A stretch of 64,000 nt of DNA from Yinghuangia seranimata (GTDB taxonomy: Bacteria > Actinomycetota > Actinomycetes > Streptomycetales > Streptomycetaceae), in assembly GCF_029953285.1 (NCBI RefSeq), contig NZ_JASAOI010000030.1, forward strand, positions 40,101 through 104,100, given 5' to 3'. Under the pieces are notes generated by a model, which was given only the letters and a program-made list of their open reading frames with translations, was not told the origin of the DNA and searched no databases. A program made the position numbers and the translations under genes. The first letter of the stretch is position 1; each line of letters opens with the position of its first letter. This document shows, piece by piece, positions 51,910 through 60,745 of the stretch.

Positions 51910-52617
51910 ATGGACCGTACGGATCGCATCGGCAAGCGGGCCCGAGTGGCCGGGTGGCTGCGCCGCCAGCAGCGTGAGGACCCCGCCACCGTCCGGGACC
52001 GGCGCGCCGACCTGGTCCTCGAGGCGGTACGCCTCGGTTGGCCGGTGTGCCCCGCCGCGCACCCCCTCGAATACGGCTGTTCCTGCGACCGCGTGGGCTG
52101 TCCCGCTCCGGGCATGCACCCGCTCTCGTCCGCGTGGCAGACCCAGGCCACCACCGACCCGGCCCAGGTCGCGCGGTGGCTCGAGCGCCATCCCGAGGCG
52201 AACTTCGTGACCGCGACCGGCATCGCGCACGACGTCCTCGACGTCCCGGTCGACGCGGGCGAACTCGCGCTCGCGGCACTCGGCGACGAGGTCGGCCCGG
52301 TCGCCGCCGTCGGCCCCGACCGCTACCTGTTCTTCACCGCCACCCGCGGCACGCCCGTCGACGAGGACGAGTGGTGGCCGTGCGAACTCGACTGCCACCC
52401 CGAGACGCTCGCCGAACACCCCGGGCTGCGCTGGCACTGCCGCGGCAGCTACGTGCTGCTCCCGCCGTCCCGGCTGCCGTCCGGCGGGACCGTGCACTGG
52501 CTGCGCGGGCCCGCGACCCCGCTGCCGGATCCGCTGCGCGTGCTCGACGTCCTGACGGACGCGTGCGACACGGTCGGCGCCACCTCGGTCGACACCCGCT
52601 GGCTGATGGGCATGTGA
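51910..52617 (+). CDS. Bifunctional DNA primase/polymerase (prim-pol) domain protein
   Basis: A 235-residue protein with a stand-alone prim-pol N-terminal domain. LGWPVCPAAHPLEYGCSCDR and VGCPAPGMHPLS carry clustered cysteines likely to bind zinc. WQTQATTDPAQVARWLERHP is the usual prim-pol second block. IAHDVLDVPVDAG occupies the position of the metal-binding acidic motif, but has D...D separated by VLDVPV rather than a plain DxD. No helicase domain or phage genes are present. In Streptomyces similar proteins are chromosomal; function unproven. Confidence 0.82.
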   Translation: MDRTDRIGKRARVAGWLRRQQREDPATVRDRRADLVLEAVRLGWPVCPAAHPLEYGCSCDRVGCPAPGMHPLSSAWQTQATTDPAQVARWLERHPEANFVTATGIAHDVLDVPVDAGELALAALGDEVGPVAAVGPDRYLFFTATRGTPVDEDEWWPCELDCHPETLAEHPGLRWHCRGSYVLLPPSRLPSGGTVHWLRGPATPLPDPLRVLDVLTDACDTVGATSVDTRWLMGM

Positions 52618-52660
52618 CCCCGGCGGGACGCGTCCCGCCAGGTGACCGCGCGCGGGCGGG

Positions 52661-53638
52661 TCAGTCGCCGTCCGCGCCGATCACACCGCTCATCACGCCG
52701 ATCACCTGCACCTGGCCCTTGCCCGTCGGCGGCACCACGGCCGCGTAGGACGCCAGTTCGTGCTTGGTGTACGTCTGCTTGGGCTTCTTCGCGAGGAACG
52801 CCTGGACGTTCCCGTCGAGGTCCCCGAGGGTGCCCGGCACCGTCACCTTCGTGCTGTGCGTGACCGCGAACAGCACCAGCGCGCTGCCGTCCTTCAGGCG
52901 GATGGCCAGCGGCGGGTACTGCTGCGCCGGCGAGTCGACGACCTGCCGGATGAAGCCGTCCTGCACGGGTTCCTCGCGGGTCTGGCGCAGCTTCGTGACG
53001 ATGGTGTTGGCCGTGATCAGGTCGGCCGACGTCTTGCCGTCCGCCAGGTACTTCGTGAACGTGCCCGCCAGGTCCTTCGGGCCGACCGAATAACCGCCGG
53101 CGTCCAGCGGAAGGGCCTCGACGTGGCCCTTGCCGTCCCGCATCGGCTCGGGGAACGTGTCGGTCTCGGAGGCGAGCGTCGCGCCCCACGCGGCCATCCA
53201 CGGCGCGTCCGGGCCCGCCTTGGTGAACACCAGCAGCTGGTTGTGCGCCTTCGGGTACGACGGCGTGTTCCGCGCCGCGAACCACTTCGGCCACCCCACC
53301 GTCGCGGGGATCCAGAACTCCGGCTGCGCGTGTGTGAACGGCTGGTACTGGCGTGTCCTGCGCGGGTCGGTGAAGTCCGCGATGTGCAGCGCCGCCTGGT
53401 CGATCGCGCCGAACGAGCCGGTCTCGATGGCCGCGTTCACGTTCGCGTCCCGCTTGCCGAAGGCCTCGTTGTTGCGTGCGTCGAAGTCCGCCAGCACACG
53501 CGCCGCCTCGGCCTTGCCCAGCGGCGCGACCTTGGCGTGTTTGCCGTCGACGGTCACACAGCCGGTCGTCGCGAGGAGCGCGAAGACGAGCACACATATA
53601 GCCGCGCCGAGACGCGCGGTACGACCTGCCTGGGCCAT
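52661..53638 (-). CDS. Putative lipoprotein of unknown function
   Basis: A 325-residue protein with signal peptide and lipobox LLATTGC (Cys ~27). The mature protein is a mixed alpha/beta domain with NNEAFGKRDANVNAAIETGS, YPKAHNQLLVFTK and a late APWMAAWGATLASETDTFPE region. These resemble actinobacterial lipoproteins of no known role. It lies in front of and parallel to map on the minus strand (downstream of it), separated by ~80 bases. Confidence 0.8.
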   Translation of the reverse strand: MAQAGRTARLGAAICVLVFALLATTGCVTVDGKHAKVAPLGKAEAARVLADFDARNNEAFGKRDANVNAAIETGSFGAIDQAALHIADFTDPRRTRQYQPFTHAQPEFWIPATVGWPKWFAARNTPSYPKAHNQLLVFTKAGPDAPWMAAWGATLASETDTFPEPMRDGKGHVEALPLDAGGYSVGPKDLAGTFTKYLADGKTSADLITANTIVTKLRQTREEPVQDGFIRQVVDSPAQQYPPLAIRLKDGSALVLFAVTHSTKVTVPGTLGDLDGNVQAFLAKKPKQTYTKHELASYAAVVPPTGKGQVQVIGVMSGVIGADGD

Positions 53639-53720
53639 GGAAGCCTTCCGGGGCGGCCCGTCGGCCTGCGCGGCCGCGGGACACTGCGGGGACGCGCGAA
53701 ACCCTACTGCGCGCCAGGAG

Positions 53721-54569
53721 TTACGGCAGCGTCAGGATCTCCGCGCCCGAGTCCGTCACCACGATGGTGTGCTCGAACTGCGCGGTCCGCTTGCGGTCCT
53801 TGGTCACCACGGTCCAGCCGTCGTCCCACATGTCGTACTCGTGGGTGCCGAGCGTCAGCATGGGCTCGATGGTGAACGTCATGCCGGGCTCCATCACGGT
53901 GACCGCCCGCTCGTCGTCGTAGTGCGGGATGATCAGGCCGGAGTGGAACGAGCTGTTGATGCCGTGGCCGGTGAAGTCGCGGACCACGCCGTAGCCGAAG
54001 CGCTTGGCGTACGACTCGATGACGCGGCCGATGACGTTGATCTGGCGACCGGGACGCACCGCCTTGATGCCGCGGTTCAGCGCCTCCTGGGTGCGCTCCA
54101 CCAGCAGCCGCGACTCCTCGTCCACGTCGCCGACCAGGTAGGTGGCGTCGGTGTCGCCGTGCACGCCGTTGATGAACACGGTGACGTCGATGTTGACGAT
54201 GTCGCCGTCGTTCAGCCGCGTGCTGTCCGGGATGCCGTGGCAGATGACCTCGTTGACGGACGTGCACACGGTCTTCGGGAAGCCGCGGTAGCCCAGGCAC
54301 GACGGGTAGGCGCCGTGGTCGAGGATGTACTCGTGGGCGATCCGGTCCAGCTCGTCCGTCGTCACGCCGGGGGCCACGTGCTTGGCGGCCTCGACCATCG
54401 ACCCGGCGGCGATCCGCCCGGCGATCCGCATCTTCTCCACGGTCTCGGCGTCCTGGACGTCGGACCCCTTGTACGGCGTGGGCGCGTCCTTCCCGACGTA
54501 CTCCGGCCGCGGGATGTCGGCGGGGACGGTACGGATCGGGGTCGGCTTGCCGGGAACGAGAGTCGCCAT
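53721..54569 (-). CDS. map: Methionine aminopeptidase, type I
   Basis: A 282-residue enzyme that removes N-terminal Met from new proteins. Metal ligands are visible: Asp in [15 protein letters not shown], Asp in [10 protein letters not shown], His in [12 protein letters not shown], Glu in FTIEPML, and Glu in QFEHTIVV. The active-site His lies in [11 protein letters not shown]. An N-terminal ~40-residue extension precedes the catalytic fold, with [15 protein letters not shown], as in the longer actinobacterial MetAP (MapB type). Start 54569 is divergent from the small ORF at 54669. Confidence 0.95.
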   Translation of the reverse strand: MATLVPGKPTPIRTVPADIPRPEYVGKDAPTPYKGSDVQDAETVEKMRIAGRIAAGSMVEAAKHVAPGVTTDELDRIAHEYILDHGAYPSCLGYRGFPKTVCTSVNEVICHGIPDSTRLNDGDIVNIDVTVFINGVHGDTDATYLVGDVDEESRLLVERTQEALNRGIKAVRPGRQINVIGRVIESYAKRFGYGVVRDFTGHGINSSFHSGLIIPHYDDERAVTVMEPGMTFTIEPMLTLGTHEYDMWDDGWTVVTKDRKRTAQFEHTIVVTDSGAEILTLP

Positions 54570-54668
54570 AACCTGCGAGTGTAGTCAGCGCGCCAGGGGC
54601 ATCATCACCCGCGAGCGTTACTGCGGGCGGACGAGCCGCATCGGATTCGACCGGCAGGAGCACACACC

Positions 54669-54896
54669 ATGCTGAGGCTGTGGCGGCGGCCGAAGGGCCG
54701 CGCGGGGGAGTGGTACTACTGCGTGCGCCACAACAAGGTCGAGGAAGGGCCCGAGTGCCGCGCGCTCGACCGGCTGGGGCCGTACGCGACGCGCTCGGAG
54801 GCCGAGCACGCGCTCGAGCTCGTCCGGGAGCGCAACGAGGCCTGGGAGGGCCGCGGCGACGACGGTGACGACGGCGGGAACGCCAAGGACGCCTAG
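54669..54896 (+). CDS. Small conserved-looking protein, unknown
   Basis: A 75-residue protein, MLRLWRRPKGRAGEWYYCVR, then HNKVEEGPECRALDRLGPY and an acidic C-terminal tail. The ATRSEAEHALELVRERNEAW helix resembles the tail of small SPOR-like or DUF-type proteins in actinomycetes. No catalytic motif. It is flanked by map (divergent) and the histone-like gene (convergent). Confidence 0.7.
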   Translation: MLRLWRRPKGRAGEWYYCVRHNKVEEGPECRALDRLGPYATRSEAEHALELVRERNEAWEGRGDDGDDGGNAKDA

Positions 54897-54922
54897 CGGC
54901 TGCGCGGCGCGCGAAACGCGCA

Positions 54923-54951
54923 GTGGGCGCCGGCCGGCGGCCGACGCCCAC
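54923..54951. terminator. Terminator between convergent genes
   Basis: GTGGGCG and CGCCCAC, extended inward by CGGCC/GGCCG, form a long hairpin between the stops of the small ORF and the histone-like gene. Confidence 0.6.
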
Positions 54952-54977
54952 AGGGGGACTCGCTGAGGCGCGGGGGA

Positions 54978-55637
54978 CTAGCGCTTCGTCGCCGCGACCC
55001 GGCGGGTCGCCGTCTTGCGCGCCGCGCTCTTGGTCGCGGGCGCCTTCTTGGCCGCCGACTTGCGCGCCGGCGCCTTGGCGGACGCCTTCTTCGCGGTCGC
55101 CTTCTTGGCCGTGGTCTTCTTGGCGGTCGTCTTCTTCGCGGCGACGGACTTGGCCGCGGTCGTCTTCTTCGCCGCGGTCTTCTTGGTAGTCGCCTTCTTG
55201 GCCGTCGTCTTCTTCGCGGCGGTGGTCTTCTTGGTGGCGGCCTTCTTGCCGGACACCTTCTTCGCGGTGGCCTTCTTGGCGGCCGTGGCCTTGGCCGTGA
55301 TGGCCTTCTTCGCGGTGGTCGCCTTCGCGACCGCCGTCTTGGCGGCCTTCTTGGCCGCCTTCTTCGCGGTCGTCTTCTTGGCCGTCGCCTTCTTCGTCGT
55401 CGTCTTCTTCGCGGTGGCCTTCTTGGTGGTCGCCTTCTTCGGCGCCGCCGTGGCGCCCGACGTCTGGTCGTCGACCTCGCCCGTCGAACCGCTGCGCTGC
55501 ACCGAGCGGAGCGCGGCGAGCGCCTCGCGCTTGGTGTCGTAGGACAGGGACTTGGCGAGCGTGGTGCCGTTCGCCGCCTCCAGGACAAAGCCGTACTTGC
55601 CTGTACGTGCCTTGCTGAGAACGAACTTCGCCGGCAT
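54978..55637 (-). CDS. YegP-like domain fused to a histone H1-like lysine-rich tail
   Basis: A 219-residue protein. Residues 1-45 match the YegP/DUF1508 fold ([20 protein letters not shown], then [17 protein letters not shown]). From ~65 to the end the chain is almost entirely Lys, Ala and Thr in [16 protein letters not shown] units, like histone H1 or Hc1 tails, giving a strongly basic protein that should bind DNA. Start 55637 has GGGAGG upstream. Nucleoid compaction or spore-related DNA protection is inferred only from composition. Confidence 0.85.
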   Translation of the reverse strand: MPAKFVLSKARTGKYGFVLEAANGTTLAKSLSYDTKREALAALRSVQRSGSTGEVDDQTSGATAAPKKATTKKATAKKTTTKKATAKKTTAKKAAKKAAKTAVAKATTAKKAITAKATAAKKATAKKVSGKKAATKKTTAAKKTTAKKATTKKTAAKKTTAAKSVAAKKTTAKKTTAKKATAKKASAKAPARKSAAKKAPATKSAARKTATRRVAATKR

Positions 55638-55679
55638 CGGTGCCTCCCGTGGGCGGGACATGTCCGGCCCGTCGCCGAA

Positions 55680-55800
55680 CGATTTCCGTATCAAAGAAGC
55701 ACGATTTGTGGCTGTTGTCACATATATCAGGCGTATTAGATTAGGTGTCAAAGATCCGAAATACCCCGAATGGCCGCTTAGCCCGGAATTGAGCTGTGAC
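55680..55800. other. AT-rich intergenic patch
   Basis: Between the histone-like gene and npdG lies a ~100-base stretch of noticeably lower GC than the rest of the window (TCACATATATCAGGCGTATT, TAGATTAGGTGTCAAAG). It probably contains divergent promoters; no exact hexamers are claimed. Confidence 0.4.
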
Positions 55801-55862
55801 CTCGGCTGCATCTGGGCGTCGCCCCCGTGCCTCTTCAAGACCCCCCTGGCAGGATCGCGCCC

Positions 55863-56555
55863 ATGACTACCCCCTCCAACGCTCAGCGCGACCCGCGGGA
55901 CCTGCCGGACGTCGGCAGCCTCGTGGTCGGCGTCCTCGGCGGCACCGGTGAGCAGGGCCGCGGCCTCGCTTACCGGCTCGCCGTGGCGGGCCAGAAAGTG
56001 ATCATCGGTTCGCGCAGCGCGGACCGCGCCGAGTCCGCCGCCGCGGAGCTGGGCGCGGGAGTTCGCGGTACCGACAACGCGACGTGCGCCGCCGAGAGCG
56101 ACGTCGTCATCGTCGCCGTGCCGTGGGACGGCCACAAGGACCTGCTCGTCTCCCTCAGCGAGCAGCTCGCCGGCAAGATCGTGGTCGACTGCGTCAACCC
56201 GATGGGCTTCGACAAGCAGGGCGCCTACTCGCTGCCCGTCGAGGAGGGCAGCGCCGCACAGCAGGCCGCCGCCGTCCTGCCGGACTCGCGCGTGACCGCG
56301 GCGTTCCACCACGTCTCCGCCGTGCTGCTGCTCGACCCGAACGTCGAGTCGCTCGACACCGACATCATGGTGCTCGGCGACGAGCGCGCCGCGACCGACG
56401 TCGTGCAGGCGCTCGCGAGCCGTATCCCGGGCATGCGCGGGGTGTTCGCCGGCCGGCTGCGCAACGCGGGCCAGGTCGAGGCGCTGACCGCCAACCTGAT
56501 CTCGGTCAACCGCCGCTACAAGGCACACGCGGGCGTGCGCATCACCGACGTCTGA
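55863..56555 (+). CDS. npdG: NADPH-dependent F420 reductase
   Basis: A 230-residue F420H2:NADP+ oxidoreductase. The Rossmann motif is VVGVLGGTGEQGRGLAYRLA, with the NADP-selecting IGSRSADRAE following. VVIVAVPWDGHKDLL, VVDCVNPMGFD and AFHHVSAVLL continue the family pattern. It exchanges hydride between NADPH and the deazaflavin F420, supplying F420H2 to actinomycete reductases. The ATG has AGGA upstream. It stands as a single gene. Confidence 0.92.
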   Translation: MTTPSNAQRDPRDLPDVGSLVVGVLGGTGEQGRGLAYRLAVAGQKVIIGSRSADRAESAAAELGAGVRGTDNATCAAESDVVIVAVPWDGHKDLLVSLSEQLAGKIVVDCVNPMGFDKQGAYSLPVEEGSAAQQAAAVLPDSRVTAAFHHVSAVLLLDPNVESLDTDIMVLGDERAATDVVQALASRIPGMRGVFAGRLRNAGQVEALTANLISVNRRYKAHAGVRITDV

Positions 56556-56655
56556 CACGCGCTGTCCGGCACGCGCCCTCTTGCGTGCGCGCCGACTGAC
56601 ACGTGCCGTGCGCGCGACGCCGCATGAGGGCTGACGCCGCGTACGTACGGCGAAA

Positions 56656-56699
56656 CGCGGGCGGGCCCGGCACCCTGTGGGGTGCCGGGCCCGCCCGCG
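56656..56699. terminator. Very strong terminator
   Basis: A 19-base perfect inverted repeat (CGCGGGCGGGCCCGGCACC and complement) with a 6-base loop, followed by TTTT. It lies between npdG and the convergent FMN reductase gene. Confidence 0.85.
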
Positions 56700-56763
56700 T
56701 TTTCACGCGTGTTCAGCCGATCCGAAAAGCGTCGCGCGGGGTCGGCTCGTCACTGACGCGGCG

Positions 56764-57375
56764 TCAGCCGGCCAGCGACTGCGTCCAGTCGCGGAGCGCC
56801 TGGACGTGCTGGACGCCCGTGTTCTTCTCGACCGCGGTCTGCAGCGCCTGCAGCGTGAACTTCACCATGCCGGCGGTGGCCGGGTCGGTCAGCACGCGCT
56901 GCGCCTCGGCGTCCACGCCCAGGCGGCTGTGCACCTCGGGGATGGCGATCTCGGGGCCCTGCACCAGGTACACGGCGAGGTTGCGGAGCTGGCCGGTGAG
57001 CTCCTCGAGGGCGCGGATGCCGCCCTGGGCGCCCGGGGAGGCGGAGAGCGCCACGACCGGCTTGCCGACCCAGGAGGACTGGCCGTACGGGCGCGAGGCC
57101 CAGTCCAGCGCGTTCTTCAGCACGCCCGGGATCGAGCGGTTGTACTCCGGCGTCGAGATGATCACGCCGTCCGCCTCGCGGATCGCCTGGCGCAGGCGCT
57201 CGACCGACTCGGGGACGTCGCCCTCGAGGTCCTGGTTGAAGTGCGGGAGCTCGTCGATGCCCTTGAAGACCTCGATGCTCATGCCCTCGGGCGCGAGCGT
57301 CGGGAAGGCCTGCAGCAGGGCGGTGTTGAAGGACTCGGCGCGGATGGAGCCGGAGATGGCGAGAATGCGGGACAT
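56764..57375 (-). CDS. NADPH-dependent FMN reductase
   Basis: A 203-residue flavodoxin-fold reductase. FMN phosphate loop ILAISGSIRAESFNTALL, the ring-binding STPEYNRSIPGVLKNALDWA, and KPVVALSASPGAQGGIRALE define the NAD(P)H:quinone/FMN reductase (ChrR-like) family. It may supply reduced flavin or detoxify quinones or chromate. AGGAGG lies 7 bases before the ATG at 57375. The upstream region has an AT-rich patch (57405-57425) for its promoter. Confidence 0.92.
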   Translation of the reverse strand: MSRILAISGSIRAESFNTALLQAFPTLAPEGMSIEVFKGIDELPHFNQDLEGDVPESVERLRQAIREADGVIISTPEYNRSIPGVLKNALDWASRPYGQSSWVGKPVVALSASPGAQGGIRALEELTGQLRNLAVYLVQGPEIAIPEVHSRLGVDAEAQRVLTDPATAGMVKFTLQALQTAVEKNTGVQHVQALRDWTQSLAG

Positions 57376-57549
57376 GGTGAGCCTCCTGCGACGCATTTCT
57401 TCTGGTTGAACATTTAACAATCTAGCGCCAGGTCGTTGCGTTTTCAACTTCCCTGGTGTCCGAGGGTCCTCAACCGCGTCGGTGCGGGCCGCATTCCCGG
57501 TGTCGGGGGGCGGGCTCCGGCGGTTCGGGGCGTCCGGGAGAATGAGGGC

Positions 57550-57735
57550 ATGAACCGTCTCGTCGTCCTCGCGTCCGTCGTGGCCGTGCTTGCCGTGGTC
57601 GCGGCCGTCGTCGCGTTCGTCAACGGCAGCTGGCTCGGCGTGCCGTTCCTGCTCCTCGCCGGCCTGGACGGGAACCTCGCGTTCCTGGTCGCGCGCCGCA
57701 AGCGCGACGCCGCGCGGGCCGCCGCGCGCGCCTGA
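57550..57735 (+). CDS. Small membrane protein, unknown
   Basis: A 61-residue protein with two hydrophobic helices: MNRLVVLASVVAVLAVVAAV and WLGVPFLLLAGLDGNLAFLV, ending in an Arg/Ala tail. A GAGGGC Shine-Dalgarno precedes the ATG. No family assigned. Confidence 0.6.
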   Translation: MNRLVVLASVVAVLAVVAAVVAFVNGSWLGVPFLLLAGLDGNLAFLVARRKRDAARAAARA

Positions 57736-57832
57736 CGCCGGGCCGCGGAGCCGTTCCGCGCCCTTGTTCGACGTCCCCCACAAGGTCTCTTTCGCCTGAT
57801 TTTCCGGGCCTGGGGGTGTGTCGAAGTCGTAT

Positions 57833-57848
57833 TCGAACAAAAGTTCGC
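57833..57848 (+). promoter_or_regulatory. LexA-type SOS box upstream of recA
   Basis: TCGAACAAAAGTTCGC matches the actinobacterial/Bacillus-type SOS box TCGAAC-N4-GTTCGA with one mismatch. A candidate -10, TACGCT, follows at 57850, so LexA binding would block the promoter. recA starts 120 bases downstream. Confidence 0.8.
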
Positions 57849-57967
57849 CTACGCTGGGGCGCCGGAGTTGTCCACAGGTGTGCGAGGCGCGGCCCACGAT
57901 GTCGGTGCGACGGGTTAGCGTCATGACAATGAAGCGCACACCACGACCCGACAGGGCGGCATCAGCG

Positions 57968-58999
57968 ATGGCAGGACAGGACCGCGAGAAGGCGCTCGAC
58001 GCCGCCCTCGCCCAGATTGAGCGACAGTTCGGCAAGGGCTCGGTCATGCGCCTCGGCGACGACGCGCGCGCCCCTGTCGAGGTCATCCCCACCGGCGCGA
58101 TCGCGCTCGATGTCGCGCTCGGCATCGGCGGCCTCCCGCGCGGCCGCATCGTCGAGGTGTACGGCCCGGAGTCCTCCGGTAAGACGACGGTCGCCCTGCA
58201 CGCGATCGCCAACGCCCAGCGCGCCGGCGGCGTCGCCGCCATCGTCGACGCCGAGCACGCCCTCGACCCCGAGTACGCCAAGAAGCTCGGCGTCGACACC
58301 GACGCCCTGCTGGTCTCCCAGCCCGACACGGGTGAGCAGGCCCTCGAGATCGCCGACATGCTGATCCGCTCCGGCGCGCTCGACATCATCGTCATCGACT
58401 CCGTCGCGGCCCTGGTGCCCCGCGCCGAGATCGAGGGCGAGATGGGTGACTCGCACGTCGGCCTCCAGGCCCGACTCATGAGCCAGGCGCTCCGCAAGGT
58501 CGCCGGTGCGCTCAACCAGACCAAGACCACGGCGATCTTCATCAACCAGCTGCGCGAGAAGATCGGCGTCATGTTCGGCTCGCCGGAGACCACGACCGGT
58601 GGCCGCGCGCTGAAGTTCTACTCGTCCGTGCGTCTCGACATCCGCCGCATCGAGACCCTCAAGGACGGCACCGAGGCGGTCGGCAACCGCACCCGCGTCA
58701 AGGTCGTCAAGAACAAGATGGCCGCGCCGTTCAAGCAGGCCGAGTTCGACATCCTCTACGGCGTGGGCATCAGCCGCGAGGGCGGCCTGATCGACATGGG
58801 CGTCGAGCACGGCTTCATCCGCAAGTCCGGCGCCTGGTACACGTACGAGGGCGACCAGCTCGGCCAGGGCAAGGAGAACGCCCGCAACTTCCTGCGGGAC
58901 AACCCCGACCTCGCCAACGAGATCGAGAAGAAGATCAAGGAGAAGCTGGGCGTGGGCCCGCGCGTCGACGCAGATGTCACCGCTGAAGAAGAGGCCTGA
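57968..58999 (+). CDS. recA: Recombinase RecA
   Basis: A 343-residue RecA. Walker A is [12 protein letters not shown], Walker B is [12 protein letters not shown], and the signature is [14 protein letters not shown]. Loop L1/L2 regions ([31 protein letters not shown]) are intact. It drives homologous recombination and LexA cleavage. ATG 57968 begins the usual [20 protein letters not shown]. Its 3' end overlaps recX by 26 bases, so the two are coupled. Confidence 0.98.
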   Translation: MAGQDREKALDAALAQIERQFGKGSVMRLGDDARAPVEVIPTGAIALDVALGIGGLPRGRIVEVYGPESSGKTTVALHAIANAQRAGGVAAIVDAEHALDPEYAKKLGVDTDALLVSQPDTGEQALEIADMLIRSGALDIIVIDSVAALVPRAEIEGEMGDSHVGLQARLMSQALRKVAGALNQTKTTAIFINQLREKIGVMFGSPETTTGGRALKFYSSVRLDIRRIETLKDGTEAVGNRTRVKVVKNKMAAPFKQAEFDILYGVGISREGGLIDMGVEHGFIRKSGAWYTYEGDQLGQGKENARNFLRDNPDLANEIEKKIKEKLGVGPRVDADVTAEEEA

Positions 59000-60107
59000 G
59001 CACGAGGCTGACGGGGCCGGGCCCGACCCGGCCCCCGGTGGGCCGCACGACGACGCGTCCGCGGACCCGCCCGAAGAACCGGCTGTCGGCGTGCCCGACG
59101 GCCGCACGCCGGGCTGGAACGACACCTGGGCCCGGGAGACCGACCCGGCCGAGCGCGAGCGCGCCCGGGAGGCACTGGAGGCGGCGGTCGCGCGCGGCGG
59201 CACGCTGACCTTCGAAGGGCTCGGGCTGACCGAGCGGCCCAAGGCGGCCACGCGCCGCCGCAGGGGGAGCGACGACGGAACGGGGCTCGGGGGCCCCGGT
59301 TCCGCGACGGCGGACCCGGGCACGGGGGAGTACGCCGACCCGGCCGCCCCCGCGGCGAGGTACGCCCGCGGCCGAGCCGAACGCGGTGACGCACCGGCCG
59401 CCGGCGACACCGACGGGGACTTCGACACCCCGCCCGACACCGGCCGCCGCGGCGGGCGCCGAAACCGACGCGGCCGCTCCCGCGACAGCGACGCGTCCTC
59501 CGACGGCGCACCGCGCGAACGCCGCCAGCGCCGCATCGGCCCGGCGCAGATCGACCCCGACGCCGACCCGGAGGCGGCGGCCCGTGCGATCTGCCTGCGG
59601 CTGCTCACGGGCCAGCCGCGCACCCGCGCCCAACTCGCCGACGCCCTCCGCCGCCGCGGCGTCCCCGACGAGGTGGCCGACCACGTCCTGGGCCGGTTCG
59701 CCGAGGTCCGGCTCATCGACGACGCGGCCTTCGCCAACGCCTGGGTCGACACCCGCCACACCGGCCGCGGCCTCGCCCGCCGCGCCCTCGCCCGCGAACT
59801 CCGCCAACGCGGCGTGGCACCCTCGCTCGTCGACGAGGCCGTCGAACGCCTGGACCCGGAACAGGAGTCCGAGACCGCCCGCGCCCTCGTCGACCGCCGC
59901 CTGGCCGCCACCCGCCACCTGGACCGCCAGGTCCGCCTCCGCCGCCTCGCCGGCATGCTGGCCCGCAAGGGCTACAGCGAGGGCCTGGCCCTCCGCGTAG
60001 TCCGCACCGCCCTCGACGAGGACGCCGCCGCCCACCCACCCCCGGACGACGACGAGGCCTGGCCCTACGGCGACTACGACGACACTCCGGAACCCCCGGA
60101 AGACTGA
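58974..60107 (+). CDS. recX: Regulatory protein RecX
   Basis: A 377-residue protein. The C-terminal ~190 residues hold the three-helix repeats of RecX ([58 protein letters not shown], then [20 protein letters not shown]). It inhibits RecA filament growth. The N-terminal ~185 residues are a low-complexity acidic and then arginine-rich extension that is typical of actinomycete RecX but long. Overlap with recA supports co-expression. Confidence 0.93.
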   Translation: MSPLKKRPEHEADGAGPDPAPGGPHDDASADPPEEPAVGVPDGRTPGWNDTWARETDPAERERAREALEAAVARGGTLTFEGLGLTERPKAATRRRRGSDDGTGLGGPGSATADPGTGEYADPAAPAARYARGRAERGDAPAAGDTDGDFDTPPDTGRRGGRRNRRGRSRDSDASSDGAPRERRQRRIGPAQIDPDADPEAAARAICLRLLTGQPRTRAQLADALRRRGVPDEVADHVLGRFAEVRLIDDAAFANAWVDTRHTGRGLARRALARELRQRGVAPSLVDEAVERLDPEQESETARALVDRRLAATRHLDRQVRLRRLAGMLARKGYSEGLALRVVRTALDEDAAAHPPPDDDEAWPYGDYDDTPEPPED

Positions 60108-60427
60108 CGCCTGGACAGCCCCTGCGACGACCGGGCCCCGACCAGGGCCGAACCGTGGCGGACGCCGCCGCCCTCCGACGACCCGCCACAACCAACGCGG
60201 TTGCCGTCGCGGGGCGGTCGTGCCCAGCGCGCGGCGTGCGCCGCCGCTGCGGCGGGTGGTCTCGTGCCTGCCCTGTCTCAGCGTCCGGCAACCCGCCCGT
60301 CCGGGCCCGGTGTTCGTCGTTCGATCGGGCTCGTCGGGAGGCCGGTCGGCCGGGCGGAGCAACCGGGCGTTCAGGTGGAGGTCGGGGCAACTGCCGTCGG
60401 GAACACGGTCGGTTCGGGCTGGACTGC

Positions 60428-60456
60428 TTGACCGTTCTGTGACCTCGACTTAACCT
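60428..60456 (+). promoter_or_regulatory. Housekeeping-type promoter for rny
   Basis: TTGACC (60428-60433), exactly 17 bases, then TAACCT (60451-60456): a close match to the principal sigma factor consensus of actinomycetes. Confidence 0.6.
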
Positions 60457-60470
60457 CACAGACAGTGAGG
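60454..60470. promoter_or_regulatory. Dyad overlapping the rny promoter
   Basis: CCTCAC and GTGAGG, separated by AGACA, overlap the -10 hexamer and predicted transcription start. Such placement suits a repressor site. Confidence 0.45.
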
Positions 60471-60745
60471 GATCATCGCGCACCGCGTGGTCGCCCCGTT
60501 CTGTCGTCTTGCCAACGCCACACGCGCCATCCGACAACCCCGACATCCGTGGCCGGACTCCCGTCTCCGGTCTCCCACCCGACTCCGGAACCGGTGCGAG
60601 CCCGGCCGGTTCCCGGATCCGGCTCCGCCGGGCGACACCGACCGCGGTGTCCCGCGGTGCTGTTCGCGGTCCTCCCTCGCCTCGCGGTGCCTCAGCGTGT
60701 CCGCGGAACGCCGCGCGTCGAGCGGACCGAGTGCGGAGAGAGGGA

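Larger units (their letters stand above)
60108..60745. other. 638-base region before rny, with promoter and long leader
   Basis: No protein gene was recognised. It contains a good promoter (60428-60456) with a dyad at its start site (60454-60470), which would give rny a 5' leader of about 280 bases. That leader has no recognised riboswitch. Confidence 0.45.
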
